DNA from: Acidimicrobiaceae bacterium
GTDB lineage: Bacteria > Actinomycetota > Acidimicrobiia > Acidimicrobiales > RAAP-2
Assembly: GCA_003168075.1 (NCBI GenBank)
Contig: PMTL01000127.1
Location: 357-32,674, forward strand
Reading direction: 5' to 3'
Length of the DNA stretch: 32,318 nt
This document shows, one piece after another, positions 17,523-27,672 of this stretch (the stretch's first letter is position 1; each line of letters begins with the position of its first letter). Position numbers and translations under genes: made by a program. The notes below the pieces were generated by a model. The model made no database searches, had not been told where the DNA came from, and saw nothing but the letters and a program-made list of their open reading frames with translations.

Positions 17523-18371
17523 GTGCTCGAGTGCGTGATGAATATCTCTGAGGGGCGTGACCTCGCCGTCCTCGAGTTGCTCTCCACCTCGGCGGGACCG
17601 TCACTGCGCGACTGCCACAGTGACACCTTTCACAATCGCAGCGTGTTCACGCTGATCAACACCACGGCCGAGCTGCTGCGCGACGTGCGCAGTCTGGTCA
17701 ATGCCTCTCTACGCCTGCTCGACCTCGAACGACACGAGGGCGTGCATCCGCGACTCGGCGTTGTCGACGTCGTCCCCTTCGTCGCCTTATCTCCCGACAC
17801 CCCGGCGAGCGCCGTTCGCCTACGTGACCTCACGGCCCGGTGGATTGCCACCACTCACGAGGTCCCGGTCTTTCTGTATGGTCCCCTATCGACGGGCGAA
17901 CGCACGCTGCCCTACGTCCGGGCGAACGCCTTTAATGGTCTGGCCCCGGACTTCGGCCCGCCCCACGCGGACGCTCATCTCGGCGCCGTCGTCGTCGGCG
18001 CGCGCGACATTCTGGTGGCCTGGAACCTGTGGCTCACGGGCGTGAGCCTCGAGCGGGCCCATCTGCTGGCCCAACTCGTGCGTCGACCCGGCGTGCGTGC
18101 ACTCGGACTGCAGGTCGGCGAGGAGGTCCAGGTGAGTTGCAACTTCGTGGACCTGGCGCTGGCGACACCGTCGCAGGTATATGACCAGGTGGCCGCTCAC
18201 GTGCCCGCCGACGGCGTCATCGAACGCGCCGAGTTAGTGGGACTGATGCCTCAGGCCTTGCTGGACTCCGAGGACCCCGTACGCTGGGCGCAATTGGGTC
18301 TCAGTGAGGACGCGACCATCGAATCGCGACTTGCACTGCAGTCACGAACCAACGGCACTGACCAGGACTAG
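17523..18371 (+). CDS. ftcD: Glutamate formimidoyltransferase (FTCD N-terminal-type, no cyclodeaminase domain)
   Basis: From GTG 17523: VLECVMNISEGRDLAVLELLSTSAGPSLRDCHSDTFHNRSVFTLI...LERHEGVHPRLGVVDVVPFVAL (canonical [MV]ECVPNFSEGRD..., HxGxHPRxGxxDVVPFxP). The track ORF from 17226 is extended upstream over the opposite gene. Confidence 0.88.
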   Translation: MLECVMNISEGRDLAVLELLSTSAGPSLRDCHSDTFHNRSVFTLINTTAELLRDVRSLVNASLRLLDLERHEGVHPRLGVVDVVPFVALSPDTPASAVRLRDLTARWIATTHEVPVFLYGPLSTGERTLPYVRANAFNGLAPDFGPPHADAHLGAVVVGARDILVAWNLWLTGVSLERAHLLAQLVRRPGVRALGLQVGEEVQVSCNFVDLALATPSQVYDQVAAHVPADGVIERAELVGLMPQALLDSEDPVRWAQLGLSEDATIESRLALQSRTNGTDQD

Positions 18372-18643
18372 CTAGCCTGGGCCCGACGTTCCAGGGCCCG
18401 TGCACGGCGCAGTCGGCGACGCTCGCGCTCACTCATTCCGCCCCAGATACCGAATTTTTCGCCATTATCGAGGGCGAACTCGAGACAGTCCTCGCGAACC
18501 ACGCAGCCGCGGCACACTTCTTTGGCCTCACGAGTGGAGGCGCCGCGCTCGGGAAAGAAGAGGTCGGGGTCGACGCCCATGCAGTTCGATCGGGATTGCC
18601 AACCGCGATCTTCCATTCCAATCATCACACTGACGATTTCCAT
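18368..18643 (-). CDS. WhiB-family Fe-S transcriptional regulator
   Basis: Four-Cys pattern NCMGVDPDLFFPERG...EVCRGCVVREDCLEFAL and GIWGGMSERERRRLRR (WhiB G[VI]WGG turn plus basic tail). Confidence 0.97.
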   Translation of the reverse strand: MEIVSVMIGMEDRGWQSRSNCMGVDPDLFFPERGASTREAKEVCRGCVVREDCLEFALDNGEKFGIWGGMSERERRRLRRARALERRAQAS

Positions 18644-18678
18644 GTCGCTTTCCTCCCGCCGGCGGTTTTCACCACCGA

Positions 18679-18688
18679 TGTAATTACA
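18679..18688. promoter_or_regulatory. Perfect 10-bp palindrome TGTAATTACA upstream of whiB
   Basis: Direct reading. AT-rich element in the divergent whiB/18798 intergenic region of a GC-rich genome. Confidence 0.4.
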
Positions 18689-18708
18689 ACAGTGTCATTG
18701 TGCCGGAA

Positions 18709-18718
18709 TTCGCGCGAA
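18709..18718. promoter_or_regulatory. Perfect 10-bp palindrome TTCGCGCGAA in the same intergenic region
   Basis: Direct reading, embedded in GGAATTCGCGCGAAATTGC. Confidence 0.3.
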
Positions 18719-18797
18719 ATTGCAAATCGAATGTGAATCCTCGTCCCAGGATTTCTCAGTATCGCAACTCCTTCGCGCGCCCCTACTGTGGTGACCT

Positions 18798-19823
18798 ATG
18801 AGCCTGGTTTCCCCCTTCGCTGGACTGAACTACGAAAGTCGCGATGACGATCTGGTCCGGTTCCGTGAGAACGGCGTCGACGACACCTTGTCCACCACGG
18901 TGCGATCTATATTCGACTCACTCGAGGAGCACCGCGACGAGGTGCGCGGCGAGATCAGTGACGAGGAGTGCGGCCTCTTGCTGATCTTCGCGCGGCGTCG
19001 TGCCGTGACCGCCTTGCGTACGAGTTCGCTGCGCAGCGTGAATGACGCCCTCGACACCTACGCTCTCCTGCCGCGAGAATACGACGTGCCGTGGGAATCG
19101 TGGTTCAAGGCCACGCTCTTCATCGGTCGTGAACTCGGGCTCGACCTCGACGACGCCCATCAGCGTTTCAGCGATGGCGCCGCCACCGCGTCGGCTCACC
19201 GTGGCGACGTGGCCTTCGACGCCGTGACGCGCATCGACGCGCTCTCTCAGTGCCACGTCATTGAAGTGACGACTTCCTACGGTCCCGGCCTTATTGAGAC
19301 CACTGTCGTGCGTGACCAAGGAGTGAAGTCATGGGGTGGCATCCTCGGCCAACCGGTGTCGCTGGGTCAGTACCAAGTCGAGTACGCGCCCACGACGAAT
19401 CTCGCCCAGTTGACTGTGACAATCGCGGACGCACTTGATTCGTCCAAAAAGGTCGCCTGTTCCTCAATCCGCCAAGACCAGTTGGTGGGAACGACGTTCG
19501 ACCTCGTGACGTCGGGTTCGTATCTCGAATCGGTCGGCTGCCTCAGTTTCTTCGCCGACGGCGTGCCGGGTCAGCCGACATTCTCCCTTGTTGTTGCCGA
19601 GGTGGCCTCCGAGGAGTACTACGACGTGCAATATGACGCCGAAGGTTTGGCCAAAGAGTTGGCCGACGCAGCTGACGCAATCGAGGAGCAGTCTGCGCTG
19701 GCCACGGGACCATGCGTGGTCGTCCTGAGTGCGCTACCTAACTTCGACGAGACCCAGAGCAATGAGCCCATCGACCTCAGCTCATTCCTGGACCTCGTGC
19801 GAGGCGCGACCTCGCCCGAGTGA
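18798..19823 (+). CDS. Hypothetical protein (341 aa, acidic, soluble)
   Basis: Long ORF with ATG start and no TM segments. The strand is consistent with neighbours and no larger competing ORF exists. No family recognised. Confidence 0.75.
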   Translation: MSLVSPFAGLNYESRDDDLVRFRENGVDDTLSTTVRSIFDSLEEHRDEVRGEISDEECGLLLIFARRRAVTALRTSSLRSVNDALDTYALLPREYDVPWESWFKATLFIGRELGLDLDDAHQRFSDGAATASAHRGDVAFDAVTRIDALSQCHVIEVTTSYGPGLIETTVVRDQGVKSWGGILGQPVSLGQYQVEYAPTTNLAQLTVTIADALDSSKKVACSSIRQDQLVGTTFDLVTSGSYLESVGCLSFFADGVPGQPTFSLVVAEVASEEYYDVQYDAEGLAKELADAADAIEEQSALATGPCVVVLSALPNFDETQSNEPIDLSSFLDLVRGATSPE

Positions 19824-19860
19824 AGTTCCGCACTTCTTCTCGCCGAGGGGTCAAAAAGAC

Positions 19861-21855
19861 TTAGCCCGCCCGGCGCGATTTGACAAAGTCATCAAGGACG
19901 TAGACCCCGAGTTCATCGACTGAGGTGTAGAAGGTCCGTCCTCCATTCACCCGCGAGATTTGCTCGACGAAGGGGAACTGACTGCGCTCGATGTCGAGGG
20001 CGAAGGTGTTGATGGTGACGCCGGCCTTCGTGCAGCGCAGCACCTCGGCCATGGTGCGCTGCAGGGTCTCGGCGACGGGCGGCCAGGAGAAAAACGGCTC
20101 GCCGTCATCGTTGAGGTGCGCGGTGGGCTCGCCATCGGTCACCACCACGATCTGTCGCTCTCCGCGCTCGTTGCGCATGAGGTGTCGGCTCAGGGCGAGA
20201 GCGTGCTGGAGGTTGGTGCCGTAGTTGTAGTCGATGCTGAGCGCGGGAATGTCCTCGATGCGCAGTTCCTGGGCGGTCTCGCCAAATCCAACCACCGCCA
20301 CGAAGTCGCGCGGATACTTCGAGCGGATCAGTTGCGTCAGAGCCAGGACCATCTTCTTCGCGGGAACTAAATTGCCGCGCATCGCCATCGAGAGCGATAG
20401 GTCAATCGCGAAGACCGTGGACGAGCGTCGGGCCGCCTCGTACTCCTCGACCGCGAAGTCGTCGGGGTGCAACTTGACCGGGGTGCCCGGACCCTGGCGG
20501 TAGAGCGCGTTCCGCAACGTTTGGTGCAGGTGCAACGAAAAGGGCTCGCCAGGTTCCCACGGCTTCGCAGTCTCTTCGCGGTCGCCACCGCGCGCCACGG
20601 TCGCCACTCGGTGCGCGCCCAACGTCGGCGAATCGCGAAGCCGGCCGAACAGATCTTTGAGGGCCTGCTGGCCGATCTGGCGCACCCCCTTGGCGGTGAG
20701 TTCGAGCCGACCTTGTTCGCGGTCCACGAAACCCCGGTCCTTGAGGCCCTGGAGCGCGCGCTGCAGTCGGGTGACGTGGCGGGCCGCGTCGTCGCCCAGG
20801 TGTTGGCGCACGGCGTCGATGTCGACCTCGGGCAGGCCGTATGCGGCGTTGGTGCGTCCGAGGAAGTTCTCGAGCCCTTGTAATTGTCCCAGTTGCTCGG
20901 CGACCGACGTCGCGTCGTTGAAGGAGCCGCCCTGTTGGCCGCGCATACGGTGAGCGCGTTGCCAGTCGATGTCCGGGGTCGATTGTCGCAAGTTGGAGAC
21001 TAGGCGACTGAGCGCAAAGTCGAGGTCCATGTTGGCCATCATTTGCGAGAACAGCCCTCGCAACTCGGACTGCTGTTCAGCGGAGAGTGAATTGAACATC
21101 GCTTCGGCCGCGGCAGCGCGTTCGGCCATTATTCGCACGACGTCCTCGAGGGAGTGCGCTCCCGGGAAGAAGTCGCCGTAGTTCTCCATGAAGTTCTCAA
21201 AGGAGGGATCGATTTCCTCACCGCGGCGGTCCTGTTCGATCATGGTCGACAGCGCATCCATCATGTTGCGCAGGCGCTCTAGTTCGGCCGAGTCGGGATT
21301 GGAGAACATCTCCTTGCTCTGTTCGAAGTACGTCGACAATAAGTCGTCGTTCAGTTCGGCGACAAGTTTCTCGTATTCCTCGCGGGCCTCCGATGAGATG
21401 AACTCGTAGTCGTGAAAGGCACGCAGTCGCTCGCCCAGCCGATCACCCATTAGGTCGCGCTGCATTGCGCGCTGGTCAACGAGGTCGCGGGTGACGTCGA
21501 CGCGTCGCTCGTCGCCGGACTCGAGCGCGTCGCTCATCAATTCCTCGGCGCCAGCCACTTCGGTTGCCTCGATCTCGTCGAGCCACTCTCGGTACCGCTG
21601 GAGTTCTCCGTCGGGGTCGCCTTGTCGCTCGAGTTCCTGACGGCGCTGGCGGGTCCTCTCGAGTAGCTCGCGCAGTCCTTCGACACGCTCGCCGTCACTC
21701 GTGGTGTACCCGTCTTGCAATAGTCGGTCCATCGCCGCATCCAGGTCGCCGTGTTCCATCACGTCGTCGGCGAGGAGTTGCAAGAACTCGTCTACGTCAA
21801 CATCATCATCATTATCGTCGTCTCGAAAGCGACGAAAGCCGTAGCGAATCGCCAC
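19861..21855 (-). CDS. VWA-domain protein partnered with a MoxR/BchI-type ATPase
   Basis: MIDAS motif FAIDLSLSMAMRG (DxSxS), later VVVTDGEPTAH. Acidic N-terminus (FRDDDNDDDVDVDEF). Shares a 1-bp overlap with the upstream ATPase gene. Confidence 0.9.
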   Translation of the reverse strand: MAIRYGFRRFRDDDNDDDVDVDEFLQLLADDVMEHGDLDAAMDRLLQDGYTTSDGERVEGLRELLERTRQRRQELERQGDPDGELQRYREWLDEIEATEVAGAEELMSDALESGDERRVDVTRDLVDQRAMQRDLMGDRLGERLRAFHDYEFISSEAREEYEKLVAELNDDLLSTYFEQSKEMFSNPDSAELERLRNMMDALSTMIEQDRRGEEIDPSFENFMENYGDFFPGAHSLEDVVRIMAERAAAAEAMFNSLSAEQQSELRGLFSQMMANMDLDFALSRLVSNLRQSTPDIDWQRAHRMRGQQGGSFNDATSVAEQLGQLQGLENFLGRTNAAYGLPEVDIDAVRQHLGDDAARHVTRLQRALQGLKDRGFVDREQGRLELTAKGVRQIGQQALKDLFGRLRDSPTLGAHRVATVARGGDREETAKPWEPGEPFSLHLHQTLRNALYRQGPGTPVKLHPDDFAVEEYEAARRSSTVFAIDLSLSMAMRGNLVPAKKMVLALTQLIRSKYPRDFVAVVGFGETAQELRIEDIPALSIDYNYGTNLQHALALSRHLMRNERGERQIVVVTDGEPTAHLNDDGEPFFSWPPVAETLQRTMAEVLRCTKAGVTINTFALDIERSQFPFVEQISRVNGGRTFYTSVDELGVYVLDDFVKSRRAG

Positions 21856-23279
21856 TACCGGTTCCTCGAACGATAGAGAGCCCGCGCACCCGACGCGTCC
21901 TTGGCCAGGCGTTTGGTGAGGTGCAGGCCTTCCAGGACGAACTCCGTCGCCGAGGCCAGGACCCCGTCACTCGCGTCGTCGCCGACCACGCGATGCGCCG
22001 CGGCCGCGAGCGCGGGCATGACCGCGAGGACGTCGAGGTACTCCTGGTCCGCTAGGTCGTCACCGGTGTGCACGATGGCCTCAGACGCGAAGGCTTCCAC
22101 GATCTCGCCGGCCTCTTCGAGAACCACGTGTTCCATGAAACTCTGACGTACCGCCAGTGAGATCAGCGCTGCGATCACGTGGTCGGCGTCCTCGTCATCC
22201 ATCGTGTCAAACTCAATCTTGCCCTGGGTCGACTGCACCATCGCCGCCAAGTCGCTCACGCGCGGCACGATGCCAGCGTCGCCCGTTCGCAGAGCGCGAC
22301 GCAGAGCACTCGCGACCACGGTCTCGTAGTTGGCGATCGAGAGGCGTACCGAGACTCCCGAGCGTTGCGAGATCACGTGACTCTGTCGCGCGACGTGACT
22401 CACGCGTGTCACGATGTCCTCGATGAACCACGGCATCTCAATTGGCCGATCGGCCGTGGGTACCTTGGCCTCCTGGCGGACGATTTCGATTTCGGTGGAA
22501 ATCTCGTAGGGGTAGTGGGTACGGATCTGCGAACCGAAACGGTCCTTCAACGGGGTGATGAGACGTCCGCGATTCGTATAGTCCTCGGGGTTGGCCGTGG
22601 CTACCACCAAGAGGTCGAGCTCGAGGCGAACGAGGTGTCCACGAATCTGCACGTCGCGCTCCTCGAGCACGTTGAGCAGTCCGACCTGGATACGCTCCGA
22701 GAGGTCCGGTAACTCGTTGATGGCGAAGATGCCGCGATTCGACTTGGGTACGAGCCCGAAGGACAACGCGCGCGGATCGTCGAGGTAGAGGCCGCCGGCC
22801 ACCTTGATGGGGTCGACTTCGCCGATGAGGTCCGCCATGGACGTGTCGGGTGAGGCCAACTTCTCGGCGAAGCGCTGGGTACGATGCACCCAGGCAATCG
22901 GCGTCTCCTCGCCGCGTTCCGCGACGACCTCGCGCGCGTAGACCGACAGCGGCGCGTAGGGGTCATCGCGCACTTCGGAGCCCTCAACAATTGGGAGCCA
23001 CTCGTCGAGCAGCTCCACCAAAGAGCGGATCATGCGAGTCTTGGCCTGGCCGCGCTCGCCGAGCAGGATGATGTCGTGACCCGCCAAGAGCGCCGTCTCC
23101 AGTTGCGGCAGGACCGTGTCCTCGTAGCCGAGGACCGTCGACGTGAGCGCCTGACCGGTTCGCAGTCGCTCCTCGAGGTTGGTTCGAATCTCCTCGCGCA
23201 CGCTGCGCTGGGCGTAGCCGGCGGCGCGGAGTCCCGCGAGGGTGGTGGGCAGGTGGTCGGGGGCGACGGGTGGATTCAT
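21855..23279 (-). CDS. MoxR/magnesium-chelatase-type AAA+ ATPase
   Basis: ILLGERGQAKTRMIRSL (Walker A), GIFAINELPDLSERIQVGLLNVLEERDVQIRGHLVRLELDLLVVATANPEDYTNRGRLITPLKDRFGSQIRTHYP (Walker B, sensor 1, arginine region). Confidence 0.93.
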   Translation of the reverse strand: MNPPVAPDHLPTTLAGLRAAGYAQRSVREEIRTNLEERLRTGQALTSTVLGYEDTVLPQLETALLAGHDIILLGERGQAKTRMIRSLVELLDEWLPIVEGSEVRDDPYAPLSVYAREVVAERGEETPIAWVHRTQRFAEKLASPDTSMADLIGEVDPIKVAGGLYLDDPRALSFGLVPKSNRGIFAINELPDLSERIQVGLLNVLEERDVQIRGHLVRLELDLLVVATANPEDYTNRGRLITPLKDRFGSQIRTHYPYEISTEIEIVRQEAKVPTADRPIEMPWFIEDIVTRVSHVARQSHVISQRSGVSVRLSIANYETVVASALRRALRTGDAGIVPRVSDLAAMVQSTQGKIEFDTMDDEDADHVIAALISLAVRQSFMEHVVLEEAGEIVEAFASEAIVHTGDDLADQEYLDVLAVMPALAAAAHRVVGDDASDGVLASATEFVLEGLHLTKRLAKDASGARALYRSRNR

Positions 23280-23309
23280 GTACCCAACTTATGTCCCGAA
23301 ACGTCGATT

Positions 23310-24473
23310 TCACTCAGTGGCGCTGCGCCACACCTCTCTGACCAATTGCGCTCCGGGTCGATACGCGAGGTGCGCCGCGCGCGGAGCGTCGAGGATGACC
23401 AAGTCGCTGCGCGCACCGACCGACAGATGGCCGACGTCACCACGTCGCAGGGCCAACGCGCCCCCGCGCGTGGCCGACCACAGGGCCTCGTCGACGCTCA
23501 AACCCATTTCGCGCACCGCGAGAGCGACCACGAAGGACATCGACGTGACGTACGACGTACCGGGATTGCAGTCAGTGGCGAGTGCCACACTCACCCCGGC
23601 GTCGAGCAGTCGGCGCCCCGACGAATAGGGCGAGCGCGTGGAGAACTCGGCGCCCGGCAACAACGTCGCCACGGTCGATGACGCCGCAAGGCGCTCGACG
23701 TCCTGGTCGCTCACGAACGTGCAGTGGTCCACGCTGGCGCACTGCATCTCCACCGCCAAAGTCACCCCGCCGATGTCGACAATTTGATTAGCGTGCAGTC
23801 GCAATTGGTGTCCCGCTCGTCGACCGGCCTCGAGCACCACTCGAGCTTCGTCGACGTCGAATGCTCCCTCGTCACAGAACACGTCGGTCCACTTGGCCCG
23901 CGCGCAGCGGCTCATCATCTCGCCGGCCACCAACTCGACGTAGCGAGCACGGTCCCTCGCGAATTCCTTGGGCACCGCGTGCGCGCCCAGGAACGTCACG
24001 TCCTCGGTCAATTCAGCCGCGAGGTCCACGAGCCGCGCCTCGCCCTGCACGTCGAGCGCGTACCCCGACTTCACCTCGACCGTGGTGACTCCCCCGGCGC
24101 GCAGCGCCGCGAGTCGAGCGGAGCTCTCTTCGCGTAGCTGCTCGTCGCTGGCGGCTCGGGTCGCCTCGACCGTGCGCGTGATACCTGCGCCGTCGTAGCG
24201 CTCGCCGGCCATACGGGCTTCGAATTCGTCGGAACGCTCACCGGCAAAGATCAGGTGAGTGTGCGAATCGACGAAACCCGGAACCACCGCGGCTCCGCGG
24301 GCGTCGTGACGTTCATCGGCGTCCGGCGCAGTCGCCGCCGGTCCCACCCAGAGGACCCGCTCGTCGTCGACGATCACTGCGGCGCAGGTCAGTCGGCCGA
24401 CTGGCGACTCGTCGCCGAGAGCGGGGTCATTGGTCAGGAGCTCACCGATATTGGTGAGCAAGCGCGTCGTCAC
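23310..24473 (-). CDS. hutI: Imidazolonepropionase
   Basis: [79 protein letters not shown]: HutI amidohydrolase signatures. Confidence 0.97.
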   Translation of the reverse strand: MTTRLLTNIGELLTNDPALGDESPVGRLTCAAVIVDDERVLWVGPAATAPDADERHDARGAAVVPGFVDSHTHLIFAGERSDEFEARMAGERYDGAGITRTVEATRAASDEQLREESSARLAALRAGGVTTVEVKSGYALDVQGEARLVDLAAELTEDVTFLGAHAVPKEFARDRARYVELVAGEMMSRCARAKWTDVFCDEGAFDVDEARVVLEAGRRAGHQLRLHANQIVDIGGVTLAVEMQCASVDHCTFVSDQDVERLAASSTVATLLPGAEFSTRSPYSSGRRLLDAGVSVALATDCNPGTSYVTSMSFVVALAVREMGLSVDEALWSATRGGALALRRGDVGHLSVGARSDLVILDAPRAAHLAYRPGAQLVREVWRSATE

Positions 24474-26128
24474 GAACCCTCGCGCATCGGGATGCGCACA
24501 CCACGACGTTCGGCGGTCTCCTCGGCGACCTCGTACCCCGCGTCGACGTGGCGAATTACGCCCATGCCGGGGTCATTGGTGAGCACGCGCGTGAGCTTCT
24601 CGCGCGCGAGCGCGGTACCGTCAGCCACGCAGACCTGGCCCGCGTGAATTGATTTGCCGATGCCGACACCGCCGCCGTGATGAATCGACACCCACGAGGC
24701 CCCCGAGGCGGTATTGACGAGCGCGTTGAGCAGTGGCCAGTCGGCGATGGCGTCCGAGCCGTCGAGCATCGATTCGGTCTCACGATACGGAGAGGCGACC
24801 GAGCCACTATCCAAGTGGTCGCGACCAATCACCAGCGGCGCCGAGATCTCGCCCGACGCCACGAGGTCGTTGAAGGCGACGCCGGCCTTGTCGCGCTCGC
24901 CGTATCCCAGCCAGCAGATCCGAGCGGGTAGACCCTGGAAGGCCACGCGGTCCTGAGCCTTGGTGATCCAGCGATGCAGCGGCTCGTTATCGGGAAAGAG
25001 ATCAAGTACAGCCTGATCAGATCGAGCGATGTCACGAGGGTCGCCCGAGAGGGCCGCCCAGCGAAAGGGACCCTTGCCCTCGCAGAAGAGCGGGCGGATA
25101 TACGCCGGTACGAATCCCGGAAAGGCGAAGGCCCGTTCGTAGCCGCCCAGTTGGGCCTCGGAACGAATTGAGTTGCCGTAGTCGAAGACCTCGGCGCCCT
25201 CGTCCATGAAACCGACCATTGCCTCGACGTGATGGGCCATCGAGAGCCGAGCGCGGTCGGTGAACTCCTCGGGCTTCTTCTCGGCGTAGTCGTGCCAGTC
25301 CGCGAGGTCGATTCCCTCGGGCAAGTAGCTCAAGGGATCGTGCGCCGACGTTTGATCGGTGACGATGTCAATCTCCACCCCGCGACGCAGCAGTTCGGGG
25401 AACACTCGCGCCGCGTTGCCGAGCACTCCGACGCTGAGGGGCCGCCGCTCGGACTTAGCCTTCGTCACGCGGCGCACCGCCTCGTCCAGATCATCGGTCC
25501 ATTCGTCGAGGTAGCGATATTCGACGCGACGCTGCAGTCGCGAAGGATCGACGTCGACGCACAGGCACACGCCGTCATTCATCACGACGGCGAGGGGTTG
25601 CGCGCCCCCCATGCCCCCGACGCCGCCCGTGAGGGTCAATGTGCCCGCGAGGGTGCCCCCGAAACGCTTGGCCGCCACCGCCGCGAACGTCTCGTAGGTA
25701 CCCTGGAGAATTCCCTGGGTACCGATGTAGATCCACGACCCGGCCGTCATCTGACCGTACATGGTGAGCCCGAGGGCCTCCAGCCGGCGAAACTCCGGCC
25801 ACGTCGCCCAGTCGCCCACGAGGTTGGAGTTGGCGATGAGCACTCGCGGTGCCCACTCGTGAGTTTGGAAGACCCCCACCGGACGCCCCGACTGAACCAG
25901 CATCGTCTCGTCGGCCTTGAGCGTCGTGAGGGTTCGCACCAGCGCGTCGAAGCTGGGCCAGTCGCGCGCCGCTCGTCCGGTGCCGCCGTAGACGACCAAG
26001 TCATCGGGACGTTCGGCGACTTCGGGGTCGAGATTATTCTGCAGCATGCGCAGTGCCGCCTCTTGGGGCCAGCCCAACGTGCTGAGGGTCGGGCCGCGAG
26101 CTGCGCGGACGGGTCGTGCACCTTGCAT
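24470..26128 (-). CDS. hutU: Urocanate hydratase
   Basis: [57 protein letters not shown]..., [78 protein letters not shown]. Start corrected from 26233 to ATG 26128, preceded by AAAGGAG. Confidence 0.98.
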   Translation of the reverse strand: MQGARPVRAARGPTLSTLGWPQEAALRMLQNNLDPEVAERPDDLVVYGGTGRAARDWPSFDALVRTLTTLKADETMLVQSGRPVGVFQTHEWAPRVLIANSNLVGDWATWPEFRRLEALGLTMYGQMTAGSWIYIGTQGILQGTYETFAAVAAKRFGGTLAGTLTLTGGVGGMGGAQPLAVVMNDGVCLCVDVDPSRLQRRVEYRYLDEWTDDLDEAVRRVTKAKSERRPLSVGVLGNAARVFPELLRRGVEIDIVTDQTSAHDPLSYLPEGIDLADWHDYAEKKPEEFTDRARLSMAHHVEAMVGFMDEGAEVFDYGNSIRSEAQLGGYERAFAFPGFVPAYIRPLFCEGKGPFRWAALSGDPRDIARSDQAVLDLFPDNEPLHRWITKAQDRVAFQGLPARICWLGYGERDKAGVAFNDLVASGEISAPLVIGRDHLDSGSVASPYRETESMLDGSDAIADWPLLNALVNTASGASWVSIHHGGGVGIGKSIHAGQVCVADGTALAREKLTRVLTNDPGMGVIRHVDAGYEVAEETAERRGVRIPMREGS

Positions 26129-26142
26129 GTTGGCTCCTTTTT

Positions 26143-27672
26143 CTATCGCACGTCGACGAATCGTCGCGCGGTGGCGAGGATGTCCCCACGACGCACCAAT
26201 TGACCCACCGCACTCAGTTCCGGCGAGAGCCACCGGTCGGGCCCCGGCCCTCCGGTGACCTCGTTCACGAGTTCCACCACCGCGGCGGTGGCCGGCGAGG
26301 CGACGAGCGGCGCGCGCAGCGCCATCGCACGCGACGCGGCGACAATTTCAATGGCCACGACGTCGGCGAAGGCCTCGAGGGAGCGTCGTAATTTTCGCGC
26401 GGCGTGCCAGCCCATCGAGACGTGGTCCTCCTGCAACGCCGAGGAGGGAATCGAATCCACACTGGCGGGTGAGGCGAGACGCTTCATCTCTGACACCATC
26501 GCCGCCTGGGAGTACTGAGCGATCATCAGTCCCGAGTCGACGCCGGGTTGGTGCGCGAGGAACGGCGGCAACCCGAAGTTGCGGTGGGTGTCGAGCAGAC
26601 GGTCCGTGCGTCGCTCGGACATCGAAGCCACGTCCGCAACGGCGATCGCCAAAAAGTCGAGTACGTACGCCAGCGGGGCGCCGTGAAAGTTGCCGTTGGA
26701 CGACAGGGACCCGTCGGCGAGCACCGACGGATTGTCAATCGACGACGCCAGCTCGATGTCGGCCACGCGCGTGGCGTGGGTGAAGGTGTCGCGTGCCGCG
26801 CCGTGTACTTGGGGCGCGCAGCGAAGTGAATACGCGTCTTGCACTTGCGTGGTGTCGCCGACGTGCGAGTTCACGATTGTTGATCCGGCGAGCAGCGCCA
26901 TCAAGTTCGCCGCACTCACGCGCTGGCCGACGTGGGGTCGAAGCGCCTGAAGTTCATCGATGAAGACCCGGTCGGTGCCGTGCAGCGCCTGGATCGACAA
27001 CGACGCCGACACGTCAGCGAGCGCCAAGAGTCGCTCGCCGTCGTCGATTGCCATGATGAGTTGGCCGAGCATGCCGTCAGTCCCATTGAGCAGCGCCAGG
27101 CCCTCCTTCTCGGCGAGCTCGACCGGTTCGAGGCCTGCCAATGTCAATGCCTCGAGCGCCCCCACCCGGGCACCGTTGGCGAGAATCACGTTACCCTCTC
27201 CCATCAGGGCGAGCGCCACGTGCGCCAGGGGCGCCAAGTCACCCGAGCACCCGAGTGATCCGTACTCGTAGACGACCGGAGTGATCTGGGCATTAATGAG
27301 GTCCGCGTACGCCCGGGCGGTGGACGGCCGGACCCCGGTGACGCCCGAGCACAGCGTCGTCAGACGAGACACCATCATCGCGCGCACCACTTCGACTTCG
27401 ACCTCGGGCCCAACGCCCGCGGCGTGAGAACGGATCAGCGCTCTCTGTAGCGCGCGACGCTGATCGGGCGCGACGAACGTCGTCGCGAGCGAACCGAAAC
27501 CCGTCGAGACTCCGTACACGGGCACGCCGCTCGACACCATCTCCTCGATGGCGGCGCGCTGAAACGTCAGTCGTTCGATCACCGACTCGTCAATGGTGAT
27601 CTCCTCGCCGGCGCGCGCCACGGCCAACAATTGCGCGCGCGTCAGTCCACCCGCACCTAAGCGAATTGTCAT
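26143..27672 (-). CDS. hutH: Histidine ammonia-lyase
   Basis: [19 protein letters not shown]-forming region [58 protein letters not shown]. Confidence 0.98.
   Translation of the reverse strand: MTIRLGAGGLTRAQLLAVARAGEEITIDESVIERLTFQRAAIEEMVSSGVPVYGVSTGFGSLATTFVAPDQRRALQRALIRSHAAGVGPEVEVEVVRAMMVSRLTTLCSGVTGVRPSTARAYADLINAQITPVVYEYGSLGCSGDLAPLAHVALALMGEGNVILANGARVGALEALTLAGLEPVELAEKEGLALLNGTDGMLGQLIMAIDDGERLLALADVSASLSIQALHGTDRVFIDELQALRPHVGQRVSAANLMALLAGSTIVNSHVGDTTQVQDAYSLRCAPQVHGAARDTFTHATRVADIELASSIDNPSVLADGSLSSNGNFHGAPLAYVLDFLAIAVADVASMSERRTDRLLDTHRNFGLPPFLAHQPGVDSGLMIAQYSQAAMVSEMKRLASPASVDSIPSSALQEDHVSMGWHAARKLRRSLEAFADVVAIEIVAASRAMALRAPLVASPATAAVVELVNEVTGGPGPDRWLSPELSAVGQLVRRGDILATARRFVDVR

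Noticed and set aside
22884-23681. 265-aa plus-strand ORF spanning the moxR/hutI junction
   Set aside because: Antisense to two confident genes; Arg-rich composition typical of spurious frames.
25229-26203. 324-aa plus-strand ORF opposite hutU
   Set aside because: Low-complexity His/Arg/Glu-rich antisense shadow. hutU is unambiguous on the minus strand.
26129-26233. N-terminal extension of hutU in the ORF track
   Set aside because: It overlaps the hutH 3' end and lacks conservation. ATG 26128 has a good AAAGGAG ribosome-binding site.
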